Shown here one piece after another: positions 13,216 through 19,041 of a stretch of DNA of 19,041 nt (positions are counted from its first letter, which is position 1; each line of letters begins with the position of its first letter). The notes under the pieces were generated by a model, which saw only the letters and a list, made by a program, of their open reading frames with translations, made no database searches and was not told the origin of the DNA. The DNA is from CAYILC01 sp964364145 (GTDB lineage: Bacteria > Patescibacteriota > Microgenomatia > UBA1400 > UBA12028), in contig CAYILC010000007.1 of the NCBI GenBank assembly GCA_964364145.1, positions 1-19,041 on the forward strand, in the 5' to 3' direction. Made by a program: the position numbers and the translations under genes.

Positions 13216-13281
13216 TCGGCAATCAGCACATATTGCATGAACTATCGATGTTTTTTTCTATCATTTCCATCAGTAGAATAT

Positions 13282-14526
13282 TTACTCATATCCGGTGAGT
13301 AACTTCTGCTGAATCACCGTCCAAAGTTCCGGCGCATTCCCTTCATATCCCAGTGCCCAAATCGCAATTCCGCCCATACCCAACTCGTTTACTAAATCCA
13401 ACTTGTACGATAAAGAACGAGAGTTTTCATAATAGATGACATACGAATGACCTTGTTTTTTGTAGAGAATATACGGAGATAGCGCATCGCGATCCCATTG
13501 TTCTTTGATTGTGTGGTCTTTTTGTAAAAGCGCCTGCACGCGTTTATATGTTGCTAGACCACCGCTTTTAGGATAAGTAGAAGCGTTTGGTCCTTCGCCG
13601 GCGGTTCTCCACTCATAGCCGTAAAACGGAATACCTAGAAGAAGTTTATCCGCAGGAACCTTGTCTAAAAATGGTTTGAGTGTTTTGGCAATATCAATAT
13701 CCCATCGGTTGGTATCACTCCCAAAAATTGGCGCAACTGGTCCGGCTTGTGGGGAAGAACTGCGATAAAAATCGTAGGCCATGATCACGATATGATCGAG
13801 GTGGGGAGCGAGCGCGGGAATATCCCAAATACGCGGTTTGAGCGCACTATCTGCAAACACATCAATCGAAAGATGAATCGAAGGAGAGAGGCGCTTTGTG
13901 CGTATAGAGAGATTTTTAATAAACGTGGTATAGGCGGTGCGCAGAGTATCGTCGACTTCACCAGCATACTCAATATCAATGTTGATGCCGTCGATGGGTT
14001 GGCTTGCAATAAGTGTTTTTATTTGCGTGAAAAACGTTTCCTGTGCTGATGGATTCAGTAAGAACGCGCTAATCTCATCGGCGTCCATCATGGTAATAAC
14101 GACCTCAAATTTTTGGTTGCGTTGTTGGGCTTGTGTTCGTATTTGATCCACTGTTGGTGATGAGTATGAGCGCCATCCCATCGCGCCATCCCCCTCGGTG
14201 GTAATAAACTTGCCATTCTTGTCAATTGGTAAGGCAAAATACCCAAGATGAGTGAGTTGGGAGTGCGTTGGTACATCCTTTACTGTCCAGTAGGGCAAAA
14301 AGCCGTATACAATTTTCGGCGCTTGTTGCGTCGCGATTGGTGATGGCAGTACTGCCGTTGATAATGCTCCCGACGTAAAAGACGAAAGCCATTCCTGATT
14401 GACCGGAAGAAGCAGGGGAGCATTTTGGCGTTGTATAACCAATCGTATGCCGATCACCAAAAGGAATCCTCCTATTGCTAGTAAAACCAACGAGGAGATT
14501 TTTAGGTTACGGTTTTCGTTGATCAT
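13282..14526 (-). CDS. Membrane-anchored glycoside hydrolase family 18 protein (YaaH/SleL-like)
   Basis: The protein has 414 residues from the ATG at 14526; 14535 is an alternative start, and both overlap the end of the upstream PBP gene. An N-terminal signal anchor (about 9-31, KISSLVLLAIGGFLLVIGI) precedes a linker and a GH18 barrel from residue ~72 (IVYGFLPYW). The catalytic motif DGINIDIE spans 179-186 (Glu186 as acid), with MAYDF at 249-253, LLGIPFYGY and GGIAIWALGYEG. The layout resembles spore-cortex N-acetylglucosaminidases such as YaaH/SleL, but without LysM repeats. Placed between two PBP1A genes and overlapping one, it probably trims peptidoglycan glycan strands at the cell surface. 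Chitin or glycoprotein glycan are other possible substrates. Confidence 0.9.
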   Translation of the reverse strand: MINENRNLKISSLVLLAIGGFLLVIGIRLVIQRQNAPLLLPVNQEWLSSFTSGALSTAVLPSPIATQQAPKIVYGFLPYWTVKDVPTHSQLTHLGYFALPIDKNGKFITTEGDGAMGWRSYSSPTVDQIRTQAQQRNQKFEVVITMMDADEISAFLLNPSAQETFFTQIKTLIASQPIDGINIDIEYAGEVDDTLRTAYTTFIKNLSIRTKRLSPSIHLSIDVFADSALKPRIWDIPALAPHLDHIVIMAYDFYRSSSPQAGPVAPIFGSDTNRWDIDIAKTLKPFLDKVPADKLLLGIPFYGYEWRTAGEGPNASTYPKSGGLATYKRVQALLQKDHTIKEQWDRDALSPYILYKKQGHSYVIYYENSRSLSYKLDLVNELGMGGIAIWALGYEGNAPELWTVIQQKLLTGYE

Positions 14527-16918
14527 ATTGGGCATAATAGCTTTGCATATCAATCTGATACTGTTCGTACTGCGGCTGACCTTTTTCGTCTAATGGTCGT
14601 GAGCAATCTGCACAATAGTCTTTTATGAATGGGTCGGATAATAGCTGATGTTTTTGGAGGATAAGCCCGTCGGTTGAGTCACCCTCTTTGAAGGGGAGTC
14701 CGGTTGTATTTACCACCCAAATATCTTTGGGCACAACATCAAGCTCGGTAGGTTCGGTGCCCTGCCAAAAATATTCAAGGCGAGTTGAACACGGTGCTTC
14801 AGGATTAGGCAACAAGCCAGAAACAGAGCAGATTTCTTTGTCGATAACTTTTATTGGTTTCTCCGGCCAAACTGCTTTACGGCCTTTCAGAACTCGGCTC
14901 ATAATATCGTTCCAAATTGGTGCGGCTCCTGTTACACCGGAAACAAGTGCCTGATTCATTGGCGTGTTGTCATTGTTTCCAACCCAGACTACAGTTAAGT
15001 ATTCTGGTGTGTACCCAATTGTCCAGTTATCGCGAAGATCATTTGTTGTACCGGTTTTTGCGCTCACTGCCTGGTTAGGAATCACAAGTTTAGAACTCGG
15101 ACCAAACGCACCAACGCGCGCGCTGTTGTCCAGCAAGATATGCGATACGAGATACGTTGGCTCACGATCGAGAATGCGCGTCACTTCCTCAAAACCTTTC
15201 GTTTGTGTGTTTTCTGTGAGCTGACTCACAATATCAGCAGTGCGATCTGGATCGTATTGATCTAAAATTTTTCCTTCCTGATCTTCTACGCGCAAAATTG
15301 CGTGTAGCGGAACTTTTAGCCCTTCATTTGCCAAGGTGCCAAACGCCACAGTCATATCAGACATGGTGACCTCTCCTCCTCCGAGCGTGAGTGACAGTCC
15401 GTAGTTTGACGGATCCTTCCATGAGGTGATACCCATGGCCGAAGCTGTTGCAATAAAACTCTCTAATGTGTTTTGGGCAAGAACCTTTACTTCTGGAATG
15501 TTATAGGAGTTTCCAAGAAAAAACCTTGTTTGAACTGGTCCATGAAAGGCACCATCATAGTTTTTAGGGCAATACTGTTTTTGCCCCCCAACCAAGAAGC
15601 ATGTTGGAATATCCAAGATCATACTGGCAGGCGTGAGTTTTTTGAGTTGAAACCCGGTAACAACATTCAACGGTTTAATCGAACTTCCCGGTTGTCGTAA
15701 ACGTTGTGTGACGTTCACTTGACCATCATGTGTGGCATCGTAGAAGTCACGTGAACCGATCATCACCAGGATTTCACCGGTGTTTGGTTTCGTTACCATT
15801 GCTGCGCCGTTGCCAACACGATACCCTTTTAGTTTATTTATCTGCGCTGATAAAGAAGCTTGTGCATCGTTTTGCAGGTTTGCGTCAAGTGTTGTATAGA
15901 CACGCAATCCGCCGCGTTGTACGACATCCTGACCGTATTTTTGCTCGAGCAAATCGCGAACATAAAACACAAAATGTGGTGCTTGAATGTTCACTTTATT
16001 TTCTACGTATTGAAGCGGTTGAGCCTCTGCCGCGTCGGCTTGTTGCTGTGTAATGTATTTGTCTTCGACCATTCTTCGCAGTACTTCACGCTGTCGCGCA
16101 ATTGCCAAATCGGGATTAATACCGAATGGGGAATACCGCGAGGGAGCTTGTGGCAGTCCTGCCAACAACGCCGCTTCGCCCAAAGATATATCTTTCGCGC
16201 TTTTTCCAAAGTATGTTTTTGCCGCGGCTTCAATGCCCCAGGAAGTTCCGCCGTAGGGAATGTGGTTTAAGTACATCTCTAAAATGTCGTTTTTGGAGTA
16301 CATAATCTCCACTGCGATTGTCAGTACTGCTTCTTTTATTTTGCGCGTGACTGTTCGTTCGCGCGTAAGAAGCGCTGTTTTTACCAATTGTTGGGTAATG
16401 GTTGATCCGCCTTGCAGTTGTTGGGAGAACACGATATTTTTTACAGCACGCACCATGCCAAAAAAATCGAATCCAAAATGAGAGTAAAATCCTTTATCTT
16501 CTATGGCGATAGAGGATTGGTACACATATGCCGGCAGATCACTTATTTTTACCGGTGTGCGGTTTTCTTCATTATAGATTTCGTACAAAAGTTCGCCATT
16601 TTTATCAAAAATTTTGGTACTGACAGCATATGCTTGAAGATCTTTGAGTTTTGTCGGGGAAGGAATGTCGCGTAATATGATGATGAGAAAAATGAAAAAA
16701 GCTATTCCAAGGCCAAGGGCAACACTTATCTTTGGATGATTTTTTATCCACGGAACAACTCCCTCGAGTTTTTGTCGAAAAGTTTGTTTTGAAGGCTGTT
16801 TAAAACGCTGTGCAACACTTAAAAGAAAAGATTTTTGTAATCTTTTTCGGCGCGACAACGCAGAAAAACTCAAAGAAGAGCGATAGAAAAATGCACGAAA
16901 CTTGCGTAATAGAAACAT
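14507..16918 (-). CDS. Penicillin-binding protein 1A-type transglycosylase/transpeptidase (second copy)
   Basis: The protein has 803 residues from the ATG at 16918. The open frame runs further to 17095, but that part covers the divergent gene and the promoter. The cytoplasmic N-terminus is basic, with one membrane anchor (about 63-82). Transglycosylase: EDKGFYSHFG (140-149, Glu140), GGSTITQQL (170-178). Transpeptidase: SSIK (Ser412, Lys415), SYN (471-473), KTGTT (621-625). The C-terminus has cysteines in CSVSGLLPNPEAPC and YCADC and a Gln/Tyr-rich end. It is clearly a paralogue of the PBP1A at 10871, sharing linker and C-terminal GTEP motifs, but with a normal single anchor. Its 3' end overlaps the GH18 gene by 20 bp, so those two form one transcript. 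Confidence 0.95.
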   Translation of the reverse strand: MFLLRKFRAFFYRSSLSFSALSRRKRLQKSFLLSVAQRFKQPSKQTFRQKLEGVVPWIKNHPKISVALGLGIAFFIFLIIILRDIPSPTKLKDLQAYAVSTKIFDKNGELLYEIYNEENRTPVKISDLPAYVYQSSIAIEDKGFYSHFGFDFFGMVRAVKNIVFSQQLQGGSTITQQLVKTALLTRERTVTRKIKEAVLTIAVEIMYSKNDILEMYLNHIPYGGTSWGIEAAAKTYFGKSAKDISLGEAALLAGLPQAPSRYSPFGINPDLAIARQREVLRRMVEDKYITQQQADAAEAQPLQYVENKVNIQAPHFVFYVRDLLEQKYGQDVVQRGGLRVYTTLDANLQNDAQASLSAQINKLKGYRVGNGAAMVTKPNTGEILVMIGSRDFYDATHDGQVNVTQRLRQPGSSIKPLNVVTGFQLKKLTPASMILDIPTCFLVGGQKQYCPKNYDGAFHGPVQTRFFLGNSYNIPEVKVLAQNTLESFIATASAMGITSWKDPSNYGLSLTLGGGEVTMSDMTVAFGTLANEGLKVPLHAILRVEDQEGKILDQYDPDRTADIVSQLTENTQTKGFEEVTRILDREPTYLVSHILLDNSARVGAFGPSSKLVIPNQAVSAKTGTTNDLRDNWTIGYTPEYLTVVWVGNNDNTPMNQALVSGVTGAAPIWNDIMSRVLKGRKAVWPEKPIKVIDKEICSVSGLLPNPEAPCSTRLEYFWQGTEPTELDVVPKDIWVVNTTGLPFKEGDSTDGLILQKHQLLSDPFIKDYCADCSRPLDEKGQPQYEQYQIDMQSYYAQYDQRKP

Positions 16919-16923
16919 ATAGA

Positions 16924-16937
16924 TAGAATGTATTCTA
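16924..16937. promoter_or_regulatory. Palindromic bidirectional -10 between divergent genes
   Basis: TAGAATGTATTCTA reads TAGAAT on each strand. Plus strand: TAGAAT at 16924-16929 with TTGCGT (16902-16907) 16 bp upstream, start near 16936, then AGAGG (16947-16951) and the ATG at 16959. Minus strand: TAGAAT at 16937-16932, start near 16925, leaving a leader of about 7 nt before the PBP1A ATG at 16918. Confidence 0.5.
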
Positions 16938-16958
16938 CCAAAAGAGAGAGGATTCTGT

Positions 16959-17570
16959 ATGAAATATCGCAACGTAACAATTTCCGGATTGCCCGGAAGT
17001 GGTTCTACAACGCTGTTAAAACTTCTTCGCACACATCTCGAATCTGAAGGATGGCAAGGGTTTTCCGGTGGTGAGTTTATGCGCGCGTATGCCATAGAAA
17101 AAGGAATCTTTCGGCCGGAAGCGGGGATTCATCACGATGCAGGACATTACGATGATGCCTTTGATAACCAAGTTGATATGGGAATGAGAGAAAAACTTCT
17201 CCATGAAGAAAAATGGATTCTCGAGTCCTGGCTTTCTGGTTTTTTGGCTCAAGAAGTCAAAGATGTTCTTAAAGTACTTATTTGTTGCAGTGATGACGCG
17301 GTGCGCATTGATCGCGTGGTAAATCGAGATCAGGTAACAGTAGAACACGCAAAGAAAAATATGCATGATCGATATATCGCAAACTTAGCAAAATGGTCCC
17401 GATTGTATAAAGCAGAATGGAATGAATGGGTTGTAAAATCTGGAAAAGTAAAAAAGACCGACTCAATCGATTTTTGGCGACCAAATCTTTACGATCTTGT
17501 TATCGATACGTACTCCTCAAATAAAGAGGAAACAATGCAGAAGGTTTTACGTGTGTTAAAGAACGAGTAA
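16959..17570 (+). CDS. Archaeal-type CMP-kinase-like P-loop protein with altered Walker A
   Basis: This 203-residue protein follows the archaeal/CPR cytidylate-kinase layout. A P-loop lies at 10-17 (GLPGSGST), then FSGGEFMRAYAIEKG (35-49) corresponds to the family's SAGdiFRelAkerG, WILESWLSGFLA (86-97) to VleGRLagWl, a VRIDRVVNRD region (115-124) to the LID arginines, and NLYDLVIDT (176-184) to lYDlvINT. The Walker A lysine is replaced (GSGSTT, not GSGKTT) and the EGRL motif is ESWL, so nucleotide binding or catalysis may differ. An AGAGG site 7 bp before the ATG fixes the start. A canonical cmk is also present at 9801, so this gene may have another role, such as a different nucleotide or a regulatory function. 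Confidence 0.75.
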   Translation: MKYRNVTISGLPGSGSTTLLKLLRTHLESEGWQGFSGGEFMRAYAIEKGIFRPEAGIHHDAGHYDDAFDNQVDMGMREKLLHEEKWILESWLSGFLAQEVKDVLKVLICCSDDAVRIDRVVNRDQVTVEHAKKNMHDRYIANLAKWSRLYKAEWNEWVVKSGKVKKTDSIDFWRPNLYDLVIDTYSSNKEETMQKVLRVLKNE

Positions 17571-17686
17571 GATTGATTTTTTGCTCTTTTCCCTCTACGA
17601 TATTGGTATCGCTTACTCGAACTCTCGGGGGAATACTTTTGAAACGGTCATCAAAGCATTCAGGTCATAAAGCAACATCTCTGTCA

Positions 17687-18349
17687 ATGTCTTTCCCGCG
17701 TCTGTCCAATCTCCCGGTGATCCCGTTGTTCTTACAGATCGTCGGTCTCTTTATTCTTTGGGCATTGTATAGAACATTTTTTCATTTCCCAGAGTGGGTT
17801 GATGAAGTAATTGTGAAGGCGATTGTTTTTGGTGGTCCGGCATTTTTATATGCACGACGAGTGGCTGGGGGGCAAAATAAACTAGGATTGTCCTCAAAAA
17901 ACTTTTGGTGCGGTATGTATTTTGGATTGTTCATTGGTGGCCTCTATGGTTTTGTCGGCGTGCTTCGCTCTCTTATGCACGGCGTACACATTGAGCCGAT
18001 CCCTCTTTTTTCTTCATCGGCATTTTGGTATCAATTTTTCCTCGCAATCATGACGGCGTGGTGGGAAAGTCTCTTTTTCTTTGGATATATCATGAATGCG
18101 CTAAAGGATGAATATCGACTTCCGGAAGTGGCATCGGTCATTGGAGCAATGGTGGTGTTTGTGATGTTCCATGCTCCGCTCCGCATACTGTTAAGCGGAT
18201 GGAATGGTGTAACATTTTCTCAACTCGCAATCCTTGGAATTTTTGCAATCGGACAAGCTATTCTATTTTTACGAACACGGAGTATTTTTGCCGTGACGTT
18301 GTCCCACGCATTGTGGGGCATGGTACTGCTTGTGTATGGTGTTCAATAA
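17687..18349 (+). CDS. CPBP-family (CAAX protease-like) membrane protein with degenerate motif 1
   Basis: The protein has 220 residues from the ATG at 17687. The frame is open from 17573, and a TTG at 17639 behind GGGGGA is a possible alternative start. It has about six or seven membrane segments. It resembles the CPBP/ABI family by order of motifs: AWWESLFFFGYIMNAL (motif 1, usually EExxxRG), FVMFHAPL (motif 2, FxxxH) and AVTLSHALWG (motif 3). Active members are intramembrane glutamic proteases. Here the first Glu survives, but the second Glu is Ser and the Arg is Phe, so proteolysis is doubtful and an adapted or inactive role is possible. The next gene overlaps its end by 14 bp. Confidence 0.65.
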   Translation: MSFPRLSNLPVIPLFLQIVGLFILWALYRTFFHFPEWVDEVIVKAIVFGGPAFLYARRVAGGQNKLGLSSKNFWCGMYFGLFIGGLYGFVGVLRSLMHGVHIEPIPLFSSSAFWYQFFLAIMTAWWESLFFFGYIMNALKDEYRLPEVASVIGAMVVFVMFHAPLRILLSGWNGVTFSQLAILGIFAIGQAILFLRTRSIFAVTLSHALWGMVLLVYGVQ

Positions 18350-18938
18350 TCCGCATCCGCCACTATCATTACGTTATGTTTTGGCCTCTATTGTTGGCCT
18401 AGGTTTTGGCTTGTTCATCCTGTTCTTATCATTTTTTGCCTCCGGAAACTCAACTTTGAATGCAAACTTTACTGTTCTTCCCGTAACACGCCTCCAACAT
18501 CCTTTTACCAAGATGATGAAGGGTCAAATGGTTCCTGGTCATCCGTTGTATCTCTTTTTTGTCATGAGGGAACGTATCCGACTTCTATTGACGAAGGATC
18601 CTTCTTTGCATATGCGACTACAGATTGAGTACGCGCGAGAACGTTTGGAAGCCACGGACACCTTGTTGCGAGGGGGGGAAACGTCGTTGGCAATAACAAC
18701 ACTGTCAAAGGCCGAGGCATATTTAGGATCTGCTTCTAACGAGTTTATGCGCTCTTCAACTGTTGGAAATAGAAGTGAGGCCGATGTACAATCATTGGTA
18801 GACGCTATTGAGTTACATTTGAAGTACATGGCAAGTATTAAAGAGAGTTTATCGGATGAGGACAAGTCACGTTTAGACGAAATTCAAGAGTACACAACGT
18901 CTATGCACAGAACATTAGAAGAGTTTTTCCATATGTAG
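18336..18938 (+). CDS. DUF5667-like secreted or membrane-anchored protein
   Basis: The protein has 200 residues from the ATG at 18336, overlapping the previous gene by 14 bp. An N-terminal helix (about 13-34, RYVLASIVGLGFGLFILFLSF) acts as signal or anchor. The rest looks like an extracytoplasmic helical domain: HPFTKMMKGQMVPGHPLYLFF, then RERIRLLLTKDPSLHMRLQI and YARERLEATDTLLRGG. The Pro-x-x-x-x-Tyr-x-x-(K/R) opening followed by lt-dp-x-x-x-x-x-L-x-xA-x-x-R-L-x-E matches the DUF5667 pattern as I know it. DUF5667 proteins are common in Patescibacteria and Actinobacteria and often sit with sigma/anti-sigma systems; their function is unknown. Coiled-coil propensity is seen in the last 60 residues. 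Confidence 0.7.
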   Translation: MVFNNPHPPLSLRYVLASIVGLGFGLFILFLSFFASGNSTLNANFTVLPVTRLQHPFTKMMKGQMVPGHPLYLFFVMRERIRLLLTKDPSLHMRLQIEYARERLEATDTLLRGGETSLAITTLSKAEAYLGSASNEFMRSSTVGNRSEADVQSLVDAIELHLKYMASIKESLSDEDKSRLDEIQEYTTSMHRTLEEFFHM

Positions 18939-19041
18939 TTTATGAAGCTTCAGCGTTATTGAGTTCATAAAGTATCCAAAAATGTTGACGCATAGAAGAA
19001 GAATTTCCTCACAAATTGGTATGAAGCAGTTTCCTCTGGGT
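18939..19041. other. Window edge without a firm gene; possible 5' start of a plus-strand gene
   Basis: An ATG at 18982 opens a frame (MLTHRRRISSQIGMKQFPLG) that is still open at the window end. TAAAGT (18968-18973) 8 bp upstream could serve as -10. On the minus strand, a frame entering at the window end reads to a TGA at 18967-18965 (PEETASYQFVRKFFFYASTF...), which could be the tail of a convergent gene. The two cannot be told apart without the next kilobase. Confidence 0.25.

Noticed and set aside
16919..17095. 59-residue N-terminal extension of the second PBP1A
   Set aside because: It would run through the palindromic promoter and antisense to the P-loop gene. ATG at 16918 gives a normal basic N-terminus and anchor.
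18985..18990. TTGACG near the right edge as a -35 box
   Set aside because: No -10-like hexamer at 16-18 bp downstream.

Overview
The window looks like a piece of a Patescibacteria (Candidate Phyla Radiation) chromosome, probably a parcubacterial or peregrinibacterial type. The clues are compact gene packing with ATGA or one-base overlaps, many tiny single-helix membrane proteins, a DUF5667-like protein, an archaeal-type CMP-kinase-like P-loop protein beside an ordinary Cmk, and two PBP1A genes. TGA is used as a stop (for example at 1595-1597), so the code is not the UGA=Gly code of Gracilibacteria/Absconditabacteria. The lineage is inferred from gene families and style, not from a marker gene. 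I found no rRNA, tRNA, CRISPR array or insertion sequence.

Region 1 (1-1600, + strand) holds the end of an RskA-like anti-sigma-factor domain protein, a 65-aa conserved-looking small protein with a good promoter and a hairpin terminator, a stretch carrying two copies of a ~21-bp repeat, a MIP18/DUF59 iron-sulfur assembly-type protein, and a cupredoxin lipoprotein.

Region 2 (1600-7570, + strand) is a tight metabolic run: RpiB-type isomerase, an unknown two-helix membrane protein, an Rpe-like epimerase, a LOG-family phosphoribohydrolase, two PfkB-family kinases (the second resembles mycobacterial adenosine kinase) and S-adenosylhomocysteinase. Together they could take adenosine released from SAH to AMP, then to ribose 5-phosphate and the pentose-phosphate pool. 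This chain is an inference.

Region 3 (7564-9370, - strand, AT-richer than its neighbours) encodes an UNC-93/MFS-like transporter, a 74-aa one-helix protein, and two adjacent paralogous micro-membrane proteins of 50 and 43 aa. The last overlaps the 3' end of ahcY by 4 bp.

Region 4 (9428-10729, + strand) holds a small two-helix protein flanked by CXXC motifs, cmk, and a 58-aa tail-anchored basic protein. A 125-bp inverted-repeat structure separates this from the convergent cell-wall cluster.

Region 5 (10871-16918, - strand) is a peptidoglycan block: PBP1A, GH18 (YaaH/SleL-like) and a second PBP1A. A palindromic promoter then separates it from region 6 (+ strand): a CMP-kinase-like P-loop protein with an altered Walker A, a degenerate CPBP-family membrane protein and a DUF5667-like protein.

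The most unusual recurrent signal is promoter placement. Three genes (722 +, 9369 -, 13180 -) have a TANAAT -10 hexamer ending exactly six bases before the start codon, and a fourth (10553 +) has seven. This predicts leaderless mRNAs in a genome that also uses strong Shine-Dalgarno sites elsewhere.
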